This document shows, piece by piece, positions 16,872 to 24,784 of a stretch of DNA of 64,000 nt. The position numbers were made by a program, and so were the translations under genes. Location of the stretch: the NCBI GenBank assembly GCA_029945625.1, contig JAQSCW010000010.1:1-64000 (forward strand), given 5' to 3'. Source of the DNA: a bacterium (GTDB lineage: Bacteria > Bacteroidota > Bacteroidia > B-17B0 > Aurantibacillaceae). Numbering within the stretch: position 1 is the stretch's first letter; every line of letters begins with the position of its first letter. The notes under the pieces are model-generated. The model was not told where the DNA came from and did no database searches. It was given only the letters and a program-made list of their open reading frames with translations.

Positions 16872-17411
16872 CTATTTTATTTTCTTTCCCTTTACGGTAA
16901 CTGTTTGGTCGATCTTTAACGATTGATCTGCCGTTAGGCCGGTGGTAATGGTCACTGTAACCCTGAACTGAATATTATCTTTAAAAATATAATCTTTGAT
17001 ATTAGCCCCGCTAAGGTCGGCAGCAACTGACGTAGCGCCTTGAGGAATATTAGTTTTAGTGGCTACCTGCACGTCAGGAAGTCCTGCTGTTTTAATAAAA
17101 ATAGTAATCGATTTGAGAAAATTTAAATTCCCGTTTGGATTTGACAGGTTAAAGGTGGTCATCTTAATTTCGTCAATCAATTCTTGCGTTGTTTTTTCAG
17201 CCGCAAACCGACTCGATGAGGTGGTGGGAATTTGAGGCGAAGTAAAGTCTGCAGGAGCCGTTACCGAAATGCTGCTCGAAGGAATTGCAACAGTGGTGGT
17301 GTAATTGATCGTAAACTCAGTGGCCTCGTTGATGCTGTTTTTGGTCTTTTGGCACGAAGAGATTCCCATCCAAATAACAGCGGATACTATTATTATCAAT
17401 TTATGCTTCAT
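16872..17411 (-). CDS. Hypothetical lipoprotein
   Basis: 179-residue protein of unknown function. It has a lipoprotein signal peptide with a lipobox ending GISSC near residue 20, so it is probably anchored to a membrane facing the periplasm or surface. The mature part is rich in Thr, Ser and Ile and appears to be a beta-sandwich (TINYTTTVAIP, then IKDYIFKDNIQFRVTVTI). No catalytic motif is visible. Its start overlaps the 3' end of the trhO gene by 11 bases, which implies co-transcription, though a shared role is not evident. Confidence 0.8.
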   Translation of the reverse strand: MKHKLIIIVSAVIWMGISSCQKTKNSINEATEFTINYTTTVAIPSSSISVTAPADFTSPQIPTTSSSRFAAEKTTQELIDEIKMTTFNLSNPNGNLNFLKSITIFIKTAGLPDVQVATKTNIPQGATSVAADLSGANIKDYIFKDNIQFRVTVTITTGLTADQSLKIDQTVTVKGKKIK

Positions 17412-18480
17412 CTTTTTTATTTAAAGATACTTTATTTTTCAGTATTTCTTTCAAATTGGGGCGTAGGCGACTTTTATATACCGATAAACATTCGGGCCCG
17501 TTCTTCATCCGTCCTTTTCGTAATTCTCGTTGTTCCTCAATGGGTAAGGCGGCAATGCGCATACATTCGGGGGTACAGCACCCCTTCATGTTTTCGGCAC
17601 AGGATGGACATTGTATAAAAAGGAGATGACAGTCGTCGTTTTTGCAGTTCACATGTACGTCGCAGGGAGCACCGCATTGGTGACATTCAGATAATATGTC
17701 CTTAGTAATTCGTTCCCCAATCCGCTCATCAAATACAAAATTAACCCCCCTGAATTTACTTTCGAGCTCTTGTTCCTTTATTTCTTTGGCATACTGAATA
17801 ATTCCTCCACGTAGGTGGTGTACATCCTTAAACCCTTTGTGTTTAAAATAGGCGCTGGCTTTCTCGCAGCGAATTCCTCCCGTGCAATACATCACCACTT
17901 TTTTATCTTCCTGCCCCTTTAAATGATCGATCACTAGGGGTAGTTCTTCACGAAAGGTATCGGCATCGGGACAAAACGCGCGATCAAATCTGCCCACTTC
18001 GCTTTCGTAGTGATTGCGCATATCAATTACAATGGTATTCTCGTCTTCTATTGCTTCGTTAAATTCCTTTGCGCTCAAATAGGTGCCTGTGTCGGAAGGA
18101 TCAAACGCGAGTTCCTTGATGCCATCGGCCACTATTTTTTCACGAACTCTAACTATGAGTTTGTAAAATGATTTACTGTTGTTTTCAACGGCATGTTTAA
18201 TAGGCACCCCGGCGAAATAAGAAATGGTATTGAGATGCTCCTCGAATTTCTCCCAGGACTCTTCTGGCACATTCATTTGTGCATTGATTCCTTCATGCGC
18301 CAGGTAAATTCTACCAAAACAGTTTAGTTCAGTCCAAACACTGTACAGGGTGTCCCGAAGTTCTTTTGGGTCTTCAATGTTAACGTAACGGTAAAACGAA
18401 ATGGTTTTTCGAACAATGTTTTCTTCCTTCAGCCGTTGCTTCAGAATATTTTTGTCTGTTCTGTTTGATAATAGTGCCAT
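17401..18480 (-). CDS. trhO: tRNA U34 hydroxylase / rhodanese-related protein
   Basis: 359-residue member of the TrhO (YceA) family, which catalyses oxygen-dependent hydroxylation of tRNA uridine 34 on the way to 5-methoxyuridine-type modifications. Three parts are visible: an N-terminal acylphosphatase-like UPF0176 domain (about 20-115), a rhodanese domain (about 130-235) with the active-site loop YCTGGIRC (C199, C205), and a cysteine-rich C-terminal tail (CHQCGAPCDVHVNC, then CPSCAENMKGCC) that probably binds zinc. All are standard for the family. It is followed by an overlapping lipoprotein gene. Confidence 0.92.
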   Translation of the reverse strand: MALLSNRTDKNILKQRLKEENIVRKTISFYRYVNIEDPKELRDTLYSVWTELNCFGRIYLAHEGINAQMNVPEESWEKFEEHLNTISYFAGVPIKHAVENNSKSFYKLIVRVREKIVADGIKELAFDPSDTGTYLSAKEFNEAIEDENTIVIDMRNHYESEVGRFDRAFCPDADTFREELPLVIDHLKGQEDKKVVMYCTGGIRCEKASAYFKHKGFKDVHHLRGGIIQYAKEIKEQELESKFRGVNFVFDERIGERITKDILSECHQCGAPCDVHVNCKNDDCHLLFIQCPSCAENMKGCCTPECMRIAALPIEEQRELRKGRMKNGPECLSVYKSRLRPNLKEILKNKVSLNKKDEA

Positions 18481-18520
18481 GCGGGAGGTATAATTGCAGG
18501 TTATACTTTAGTATTGCTCG

Positions 18521-18973
18521 TTAAGGAAGATTTTCAAGATCATTTAGATCTTTATGTCTTCCACTTTGTTGTTTGTTTTGCTTTAGGTGCTCAAGATTAA
18601 TTATTTTCACCGAAACGCCTTCCAGTTCTGCACTCACAGCCGCAGTATACACTTCACCAAAGCTTAATCCTGTAATTTCTTTCAAAATCTCAATTGAGAC
18701 CGGGGGACGGCCAAATGAAAATACATTTAAGTTGCTATTTTCTAAAAAATTGTTTTTGGTCATGTCAAAAACGGGCATTCCAAAGGCCAGAAACGCCTCA
18801 GTGATGTGCTCGTAATTTTGTTCACTCACTTCTACAAAAAGATCAAGGTCACCGGTAGTCCGGGGGAAGCCATGGTAAATAACACTATATCCTCCAACCA
18901 ACACATATTTTACCTGCGCTTTATTAAAGGCCAGTAAAAAATCTTGAAAGTCTTCATTAAGAATGTTGGCCAT
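18521..18973 (-). CDS. Nucleotidyltransferase (AbiEii/DUF6036-like), possible toxin component
   Basis: 150-residue protein with the minimal nucleotidyltransferase signature GG(Y)-x-DLDLF (GGYSVIYHGFPRTTGDLDLF, residues about 24-43) and a C-terminal LEHLKQNKQQSGRHKDLNDLE segment typical of the AbiEii/DUF6036-like group. I use the ATG at 18973 (MANILNEDF), which overlaps the 3' end of the small upstream gene by 17 bases. The overlap, and the resemblance to paired small-protein/nucleotidyltransferase modules I know from Bacteroidota, suggest a toxin-antitoxin-like or MNT-like module. Toxicity is an inference. Confidence 0.82.
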   Translation of the reverse strand: MANILNEDFQDFLLAFNKAQVKYVLVGGYSVIYHGFPRTTGDLDLFVEVSEQNYEHITEAFLAFGMPVFDMTKNNFLENSNLNVFSFGRPPVSIEILKEITGLSFGEVYTAAVSAELEGVSVKIINLEHLKQNKQQSGRHKDLNDLENLP

Positions 18974-19160
18974 TTTTTCTGCTCGAATGTAGGGTTTTAT
19001 CCATTTTTGGATAGTTCCCAAATTTAAGACCATATGCTACTTGCTGCAAATAATGAAAAACTTTCCATAATTCTAAATTTGGGTGCTTCGCATAATATTC
19101 CCTTTCAGAAACCTGATCTTTAAAATGATACGCTCTATATGCTGTTCTGTCTAATTTCAA
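18957..19160 (-). CDS. Small partner protein of the nucleotidyltransferase
   Basis: 67-residue protein beginning MKLDRTAY from a TTG start. It contains SEREYYAKHPNLELWKVFHYL followed by a QQVAYGL segment, a pattern I recognise in small proteins encoded directly upstream of AbiEii/DUF6036-like nucleotidyltransferases (typically an EYW...RLxAxxYL motif). Its 3' end overlaps the downstream ATG by 17 bases, so translation is probably coupled. It would be the antitoxin or partner by position. No DNA-binding motif is visible. Confidence 0.7.
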   Translation of the reverse strand: MKLDRTAYRAYHFKDQVSEREYYAKHPNLELWKVFHYLQQVAYGLKFGNYPKMDKTLHSSRKNGQHS

Positions 19161-19183
19161 TTCTCGACGATTTATTCCGTGAT

Positions 19184-19223
19184 TTTCAAATCAGCGCATT
19201 TTTAAGTACGTTTGCAAAGGTAC
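19184..19223. promoter_or_regulatory. Symmetric divergent promoter core (TDH gene / nucleotidyltransferase module)
   Basis: GTACGTTTGCAAAGGTAC at 19206-19223 is a palindrome with only one mismatched pair. It holds two back-to-back -7 boxes: TACGTTTG (19207-19214, plus strand, with TTTC at 19184-19187 exactly 19 bases upstream) for the dehydrogenase, and TACCTTTG (minus strand, 19222-19215) for the small-protein/nucleotidyltransferase pair. The two polymerase sites overlap, so firing should be mutually exclusive. Confidence 0.6.
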
Positions 19224-19252
19224 AAATTGTTACCGCATTTAGCGAAAAGGCC

Positions 19253-20212
19253 ATGATCAAGACACAGGAAAAAGTACTCATAATTGGCGCCGGAGGGCAG
19301 ATAGGACTTGAATTAACACAAAACTTATCGACCATTTACGGAAACGAGAACATAGTTCCCTCCGATCTAAAAGACGGCGGCCTGTTTCCTGAAAACCCAT
19401 TTGAAATCCTCGATGCCCTCGACAAAAATGCATTGCTGACTATTGTAAAGAAGCATGGCATTACTCAAATCTATCATTTGGCCGCTATGCTCTCGGCCAC
19501 CGGCGAACTTAACCCCATGTTTGCCTGGAAACTCAACATGGAAAGTTTGTTTCACGTATTGGATCTGGCAAAAGAAAAACACATTCAAAAAGTTTACTGG
19601 CCAAGTTCCATTGCGGTTTTTGGTCCTACTACCCCCCGCCAAAACACGCCCCAGTACACGGTGATGGAGCCTTCCACCATCTATGGTATCAGCAAACAAG
19701 CGGGAGAACGCTGGTGTGAATGGTACCATAAAAAACATGGTGTGGATGTGAGAAGTTTGAGGTACCCGGGACTCATAGGCTGGAAAAGCGCACCCGGCGG
19801 CGGCACCACCGATTACGCCGTGCACATTTTTCATGAAGCCTTGAAAAAAGGAAGCTACGAATGTTTCTTAGCCGAGAACACAGCCTTGCCCATGATGCAC
19901 ATGGAGGACGCGATTCGTGCTACCCTTGAGATTATGCATGCCCCGGCAGATCACATCAAGATTAGAGGAAGTTATAATTTATCGGGCATTAGTTTTAGTC
20001 CGAAAGACATTGCTGCGGAAATCAAAAAACATATTCCCGATTTCGCTATTTCTTACAAACCCGATTTCCGTCAAGCCATCGCCGAAAGCTGGCCACAAAG
20101 CATCAACGATGCCGAAGCCCGAAAAGACTGGGGCTGGAAGGAGAAATACGATCTGCCTAAATTGGTAGAGAACATGCTGGTAAATTTAAAGAAACACGAC
20201 CTCGTGAAGTAG
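19253..20212 (+). CDS. L-threonine 3-dehydrogenase, short-chain (SDR) type
   Basis: 319-residue NAD-dependent extended SDR enzyme that oxidises L-threonine to 2-amino-3-ketobutyrate. I choose the ATG at 19253 (MIKTQEKVL), since the upstream in-frame stretch overlaps the divergent gene and its promoter. The nucleotide-binding GAGGQIG is at 12-18 and the catalytic YGISK at Y144/K148. The C-terminal SWPQSINDAEARKDWGW block is diagnostic of the TDH subgroup related to UDP-glucose 4-epimerase. The partner 2-amino-3-ketobutyrate CoA ligase (kbl) is not adjacent. Confidence 0.9.
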   Translation: MIKTQEKVLIIGAGGQIGLELTQNLSTIYGNENIVPSDLKDGGLFPENPFEILDALDKNALLTIVKKHGITQIYHLAAMLSATGELNPMFAWKLNMESLFHVLDLAKEKHIQKVYWPSSIAVFGPTTPRQNTPQYTVMEPSTIYGISKQAGERWCEWYHKKHGVDVRSLRYPGLIGWKSAPGGGTTDYAVHIFHEALKKGSYECFLAENTALPMMHMEDAIRATLEIMHAPADHIKIRGSYNLSGISFSPKDIAAEIKKHIPDFAISYKPDFRQAIAESWPQSINDAEARKDWGWKEKYDLPKLVENMLVNLKKHDLVK

Positions 20213-20317
20213 TCAAGATCTTCGTGGAATCAAAATTAAAACTGAGCGGAGTATAAACAGATTTGTCCTGCCTCCCTTTGGTCTTGTCTCTTGCGTCTTT
20301 TCCCGAATAAACCGGAT

Positions 20318-21400
20318 CTACACCTCCGCAGGCTGCTCCACATTCTTAATCGAAACTTGCTGCGCCACCGTTTGACACATTTCCATAAAAGCAAGGGCTT
20401 GCGGGGTATTTTCCTGCATCACCGCCGGTCTCCCGGCATCAGATGATTCACGAATACTTTGTACCAAGGGGATTTGCGCCAGCAAGGGCACGTTTAATTC
20501 TTCGGCCAAATGTTTCACGCCGTCTTTTCCGAAAATATAATATTTGTTTTCAGGTAACTCTGCAGGAGTGAACCACGACATGTTTTCGATCAGACCAAGA
20601 ATGGGCACTTTGACTTGTTCCAATTGAAACAAGGCGATTCCTTTTCGCGCGTCTGAAATGGCAACGTCTTGCGGGGTACACACCACTAAAGCCCCCGTGA
20701 GCTTCACAGTGCTGCATAAACCAATTTGAATATCCCCCGTTCCGGGAGGAAGGTCAACAATAAGATAATCTAATTCGCCCCAAACAGTTTCATAAAATAA
20801 TTGCGTAAGTGCTTTGGATGCCATGGGTCCTCGCAGTGCAATTACTTGATTGGGCCCCGATAAAAATCCAATAGACATTATTTTTACACCATAACTTTCA
20901 ACGGGTGACATTTTCTTTTCCCCGTTAAAATCGGCCGAACCGGGACCTTCTCCAATAGCGCCAAACATAATGTGTTGTGAAGGACCGTATATATCCGCGT
21001 CAATAAGTCCCACTTTTGCCCCAAGTTTTGTAAGTCCCAGTGCAAGATTAGCAGCTATCGTACTTTTCCCGACCCCTCCTTTTCCGCTGGCCACGGCAAT
21101 GATGTTTTTCACATCGCGCAAGGTTGTTTCATCCTTAGTTTTTTTGGTGGTCACGTTCGACGACATATTGATTTTCACCTTCGCCTCCTTATCCACATAA
21201 TGCAAAATCGCATTCATGCAGGCATTGTGAATCATGTCCTTCATAGGACAGGCCGGGGTGGTGAGCATCACCGTAAAGGAGATGTTCTTTCCATCAACCT
21301 TTACATCGTGAATCATATTGAGGGTTACCAGATCTTTTTTTAGATCGGGATCATCCACGTATTTTAATGCGTCAAGAACGCTTTGAACGGTAATTTCCAT
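20318..21400 (-). CDS. Mrp/NBP35 family iron-sulfur cluster carrier ATPase
   Basis: 360-residue P-loop ATPase (ApbC/Mrp) implicated in Fe-S cluster delivery. An N-terminal MIP18/DUF59 domain (about 1-80, with CPMKDMIHNAC) is fused to the ParA-like ATPase. The deviant Walker A GKGGVGKS is at 106-113 and DLPPGTGD near residue 216. The usual C-terminal CxxC after ENMS is missing; the segment reads MSWFTPAELPENKYYIFG. I recall the same replacement in other Bacteroidota Mrp proteins, so this is probably a lineage trait rather than damage. It is monocistronic by spacing, with a lipoprotein gene downstream. Confidence 0.93.
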   Translation of the reverse strand: MEITVQSVLDALKYVDDPDLKKDLVTLNMIHDVKVDGKNISFTVMLTTPACPMKDMIHNACMNAILHYVDKEAKVKINMSSNVTTKKTKDETTLRDVKNIIAVASGKGGVGKSTIAANLALGLTKLGAKVGLIDADIYGPSQHIMFGAIGEGPGSADFNGEKKMSPVESYGVKIMSIGFLSGPNQVIALRGPMASKALTQLFYETVWGELDYLIVDLPPGTGDIQIGLCSTVKLTGALVVCTPQDVAISDARKGIALFQLEQVKVPILGLIENMSWFTPAELPENKYYIFGKDGVKHLAEELNVPLLAQIPLVQSIRESSDAGRPAVMQENTPQALAFMEMCQTVAQQVSIKNVEQPAEV

Positions 21401-21437
21401 ACTATTACTAAAGATAAATTAAGATGATAAATAACTG

Positions 21438-21686
21438 CTATTTCACGGTGGTGTTCGCAGCGGCAGCAGCCCTGGCATTAATTCCTGCCAAGGTAGTGTC
21501 CAACACCTGAACGGGGGCTGTGTTTGGCATTTCTGCTTCTGCCATCGATGTTCTAATGGCGTTTGCAATAGAATCCTGAAATACTTTTGCGCGGGCATGC
21601 ATTTTTTCACGATCCTCTGCTGCAGGTCCACATGCAGCGAGCATGCCAACAACAGCGAGAGTAAGAAGGACGATACTTTTTTTCAT
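21438..21686 (-). CDS. Small lipoprotein (paralogue 2)
   Basis: 82-residue lipoprotein from the ATG at 21686 (MKKSIVLLTL). The lipobox is MLAACGP, with the lipidated cysteine near residue 19, followed by an acidic/basic helical stretch (AAEDREKMHARAKVFQDSIANAI) and a low-complexity alanine-rich tail. It shares the CGPxAE..KM..RAK..QDSIA pattern with the gene just upstream and lies past that gene's terminator, so it probably has its own weak promoter or depends on readthrough. Function unknown. Confidence 0.75.
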   Translation of the reverse strand: MKKSIVLLTLAVVGMLAACGPAAEDREKMHARAKVFQDSIANAIRTSMAEAEMPNTAPVQVLDTTLAGINARAAAAANTTVK

Positions 21687-21735
21687 AATTACCAAATGAG
21701 ACTATTTTAGTGGGTAACAAAGCTAATGAAAAAAC

Positions 21736-21770
21736 GGAAAAGCCCCAAAGCAATGCTTTGAGGCTTTTCC
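21736..21770 (-). terminator. Strong intrinsic terminator after the small lipoprotein gene
   Basis: 16-bp stem with one mismatch (21736-21751 against 21755-21770) around a 3-base loop. On the minus strand the stem is followed by GTTTTTTC, giving a U-run. It ends the transcript of the gene at 21789-22022. Confidence 0.85.
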
Positions 21771-21788
21771 AGAATAAACGTTAAGTTC

Positions 21789-22022
21789 TTAGTGAGCTTT
21801 AGGAGCTTCTGCAGCTGGAGCTTCTGCCGGAGCAGCAGCTGGAGCAGTTGAATCAGCAGTAGCTTCTGGAGTAGCCATTGACTCACTGATTGAAGCAGCG
21901 ATAGAATCCTGAATTTGTTTTGCTCTTTCTTCCATTTTAGCTTTTTCTTCAGCTGAAGGACCACAAGCAACGAATGCAGTAGCTAATAACGCTACAACGG
22001 CAATTGATAATACTTTTTTCAT
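21789..22022 (-). CDS. Small Ala/Pro-rich lipoprotein (paralogue 1), likely highly expressed
   Basis: 77-residue lipoprotein with a clean signal peptide (MKKVLSIAVVALLA) and lipobox VACGPS. A short amphipathic helical region follows (EEKAKMEERAKQIQDSIAAS), then a tail of Ala/Pro/Glu repeats ending APKAH. The codons favour A/T-ending Ala, Pro and Gln choices much more uniformly than the neighbours, and a strong terminator follows, both suggesting abundant expression. The general shape (tiny, lipidated, helical, abundant) recalls Lpp-like envelope lipoproteins, but no homology is claimed. Confidence 0.78.
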   Translation of the reverse strand: MKKVLSIAVVALLATAFVACGPSAEEKAKMEERAKQIQDSIAASISESMATPEATADSTAPAAAPAEAPAAEAPKAH

Positions 22023-22274
22023 GTTTTGATTTTAAATTGTTGTTTAATTTTACATTTATACCCAAACTTGAGAATGGTAACCCCCTTTTTTAGAAAATAA
22101 TTTGATTTACTTGTAACCAATTGTTTATCAGCACAATAAAAATATGTCGGCTGCAATTTTCCATCACCCATCCGGTAACAAATCTCTATTATTACCCTTC
22201 AACGTGTCATCCTATTTACTCCTTGCCCCTTTTCCAACATTCTAAAGAAGATTAAATCTTTCTCAAAAACAGGT

Positions 22275-22282
22275 TACCTTTG
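22275..22282 (+). promoter_or_regulatory. Sigma factor operon -7 box
   Basis: TACCTTTG fits TAnnTTTG and is 33 bases upstream of the sigma gene ATG. No clear TTTG is visible at -33, so its strength is uncertain. The rest of the 292-base gap back to 22023 shows no other signal I can name. Confidence 0.4.
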
Positions 22283-22314
22283 AAAAAATAGCGTATTAAC
22301 TAAAGCCGACGCAT

Positions 22315-22905
22315 ATGTCAAGAACCAACGTGCAATTTACCGACAATGAATTTATTGAAGGCTTGCGCAGCGGCGATAACATTGTGTTGAGCGCTTTGTA
22401 TAAGAAGTATTATAACATCGTTCTTAAATTTATTGTAAACAACAGCGGTACTGAAGAAGCTGCCAGGGATATTTATCAGGAAGCAGTGATTGTGCTGTAT
22501 GAAAAGGCACAGCAACCCGATTTCAACTTGACCTGTCAATTGCAAACCTATATCTATTCAGTAGTAAAAAGATTATGGTTAAAGCAGTTGAAGAATAATG
22601 GCAAAACCTTTTTATTCAAAGATGATGATGAAAATGAAGTGGTAGATGTGACCGCCGATTTTTCGGAGTATCAAGAGAAAGAAAAGGAGATAGAAAAAAT
22701 GAATAAAAGTCTGATGCAGCTGGGAGAACCCTGCAGCTCGCTGATTAAGGACTTTTATGTTTTAAAACTGAACATGGAAGAACTGGCCGAGAAATACGGC
22801 TATACAAATGCAGATAATGCAAAGAACCAGAAGTACAAATGTTTACAGCGCCTGAAAAGGCATTTTTTTGAAAAAAGTAGTATTGAGCAAGATCTAAAAT
22901 TATGA
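22315..22905 (+). CDS. RNA polymerase ECF-type sigma factor
   Basis: 196-residue sigma-70 family protein with only regions 2 and 4. The region 2 helix contains ALYKKYYNIVLKFIVNN and EEAARDIYQEAVIVLYEK (DxYQEA pattern). Region 4 reads EPCSSLIKDFYVLKLNMEELAEKYGYTN and ends in a KYKCLQRLKRHF recognition-type helix. It acts in the cytoplasm, directing polymerase to a dedicated regulon. The stop overlaps the ATG of the downstream protease gene (ATGA), the usual arrangement of a sigma factor with its anti-sigma factor. A TACCTTTG box lies at 22275-22282. Confidence 0.92.
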   Translation: MSRTNVQFTDNEFIEGLRSGDNIVLSALYKKYYNIVLKFIVNNSGTEEAARDIYQEAVIVLYEKAQQPDFNLTCQLQTYIYSVVKRLWLKQLKNNGKTFLFKDDDENEVVDVTADFSEYQEKEKEIEKMNKSLMQLGEPCSSLIKDFYVLKLNMEELAEKYGYTNADNAKNQKYKCLQRLKRHFFEKSSIEQDLKL

Positions 22906-23999
22906 GAGTAACTGACCTATTTGACGATTATTTGAATAACCAGCTGAGCGCGGCTGATAAGAAGGGCTTTGAGGAGCAACTGCGCCACGATGAAATTCTA
23001 GCGCAGGCGTTTGCGGAACATAAATCCCTTCTCAACACCTTGAGTCTGCAAGCTGGCAAAACAAATCTGAAGAAAAAGCTTAATGAAATTCACGACCGAG
23101 AATTTGGAGTAAACTCAAGAATAATTTCATTGTATAAGGAAAAAACCTTTGCCAGCAAACATGGCCGTACCATTGCTTTTGCGGCCAGTACCGCCTTCGT
23201 GGCAGTGCTTACCACTGTGTCTGTTTTAAGCATGGGAGGATATTTATTTAAGCAACAAAGTAACCAAATTACCGATCTCAACAGAGTGGTGATGGAATTA
23301 CGCGCCTCCAGTGACGGCATTGTTGAGGGAATCACAAAAACCAGCAAAAAAGCAGTGTATGCCCCGGCCAATCTTGAGGGAAGTGCATTTGCAATTAATA
23401 ACAAAGGGTATATCCTCACCAGCTTTCACATGGTGCAAGGTGCCGATAGCATCTTTGTAATGAACACCAGTACCGAACGAACCCTAGCCCGGTTAATCCT
23501 TAGCGATCCTAAAATTGACCTTGCTATTTTGAAGATTGATGATGCCGCAGTAGTAAAAAGTTGGCAGGTTCCATTCTCCTTAAAAGAGAAAGACACCGAT
23601 GTGGGGGAGAAGGTCTTTACCCTTGGTTATCCACGTAAGGATGTGGTGTATGGTGAGGGCTCCCTCAGCTCTTTAAGCGGGTACTCAAACGATACCAGCA
23701 TGTATCAGATTTCTATTCCCGTTAACCCGGGCAATAGCGGCGGACCATTACTGGATGAAAATGGCAACGTGATTGGTGTGATTAGAGGAAAAATAACTGG
23801 CGCAGAAGCTACCGGTTTTGCTATTAAGGCCCATGAGATCTTGAACTCCATTGAACTTACTGCCCCCGATACCACCCGCAAAGAACTCCTCTCTTCCGGC
23901 AGTAAGAAATCAAGTTTGAAGAGCTTAAAACGCTCAGAACAGATTAAACGCATAAACCCCTATGTTTTTAACATATTGGTTTATAAAAGGGATCTCTAA
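22902..23999 (+). CDS. Membrane-anchored fusion of anti-sigma-like domain and trypsin-like serine protease
   Basis: 365-residue protein in three parts. Residues 1-85 resemble Bacteroidota anti-sigma N-termini (DDYLNNQLSAADKKGFEEQL and DEILAQAFAEHKSLL), though no zinc-finger cysteines are present. A transmembrane helix spans about 90-114. The periplasmic part is a trypsin/HtrA-like (S1C) protease with an intact triad: H176 in TSFHMVQGAD, D206 in KIDLAIL and S279 in NPGNSGGPLL. No PDZ domain follows; the tail is basic and Ser/Lys-rich. Its start overlaps the ECF sigma stop by 4 bases. I infer an envelope-sensing system in which the cytoplasmic part holds the sigma factor and the periplasmic part acts as sensor or effector protease. 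Confidence 0.85.
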   Translation: MRVTDLFDDYLNNQLSAADKKGFEEQLRHDEILAQAFAEHKSLLNTLSLQAGKTNLKKKLNEIHDREFGVNSRIISLYKEKTFASKHGRTIAFAASTAFVAVLTTVSVLSMGGYLFKQQSNQITDLNRVVMELRASSDGIVEGITKTSKKAVYAPANLEGSAFAINNKGYILTSFHMVQGADSIFVMNTSTERTLARLILSDPKIDLAILKIDDAAVVKSWQVPFSLKEKDTDVGEKVFTLGYPRKDVVYGEGSLSSLSGYSNDTSMYQISIPVNPGNSGGPLLDENGNVIGVIRGKITGAEATGFAIKAHEILNSIELTAPDTTRKELLSSGSKKSSLKSLKRSEQIKRINPYVFNILVYKRDL

Positions 24000-24204
24000 A
24001 CCCCTTTCTCCAACCCGCATCTTAAAAATAGTTTTACACTTTCATAATCATCTGATTAAGAGCGTATTAACTTCTTACAAACGTGATATGAACCGCTTAC
24101 AAACAAGAAATAAAACCCGCTTAAATATTATTAACTTTTTCAATTTCGACTTATCTAAGTTATTAACAATATAATAGTTAACTTCGTCTTCTATACCATC
24201 ACAC

Positions 24205-24642
24205 ATGTTCGAAATTTTAAAACACTTTGAGTCAAAATACGGAACTTTGAAAAAGAAAGGTTTGCGTATTGAGGGTTTGTCGATGATCGACCCCAAGAGG
24301 AAGAAGCATGTGATCATGGTTTCTAAACCTTTTATGTTTGATAATAGGCAACTGCCCAAAACGTATGAGGGTTTAGACATTAAATCTAAAATTGAAGGCA
24401 TTCTTCCAAAAGAATTTGCTTTTAAAAAAGATGCTGTAAAAAAGGAATACGTGTGGGCCCCCATGAAATTTGAAAAGTATGTAGACCGCTGCTCGGAAGA
24501 GATTCGTAAACAGTTTAATAATCCGGATATGAGCCGCCAGGAAATGCTGGATGCCTTGGCCTTCGGAAATTTTGAAGAACATAAAAGAAAAAGTTTGCAG
24601 TTAATGAAAGACGGTAAAATCCCACCGTTCAAAATGAATTAG
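24205..24642 (+). CDS. Conserved hypothetical protein
   Basis: 145-residue soluble, basic, lysine-rich protein with no signal peptide or transmembrane segment. The N-terminal half is probably beta-rich (KHFESKYGTLKKKGLRIEGLSM, then KKHVIMVSKPF) and the C-terminal third helical (CSEEIRKQFNNPDMSRQEMLDAL). No known motif is recognised. It is monogenic, with its own strong terminator at 24721-24745. Base use is in line with the neighbours, and the length and start look genuine. Confidence 0.75.
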   Translation: MFEILKHFESKYGTLKKKGLRIEGLSMIDPKRKKHVIMVSKPFMFDNRQLPKTYEGLDIKSKIEGILPKEFAFKKDAVKKEYVWAPMKFEKYVDRCSEEIRKQFNNPDMSRQEMLDALAFGNFEEHKRKSLQLMKDGKIPPFKMN

Positions 24643-24720
24643 TTGTTTCTTTGTTTTAGAGAGAGTAAGTAACAAAATTGTCATAATTAAGGGTTAAACA
24701 ATTAGTTGCTTTATTTCAGA

Positions 24721-24745
24721 AAAGTCGGTTGGTTACCGACTTTTT
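24721..24745 (+). terminator. Intrinsic terminator downstream of the 24205-24642 gene
   Basis: Perfect 10-bp stem AAAAGTCGGT/ACCGACTTTT around a 5-base loop, running into a T-rich tract (TTTTTTGTTTTT). Confidence 0.85.
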
Positions 24746-24784
24746 TGTTTTTGGTCCCTCCAAAATCTATTTTCGTCGACAATT

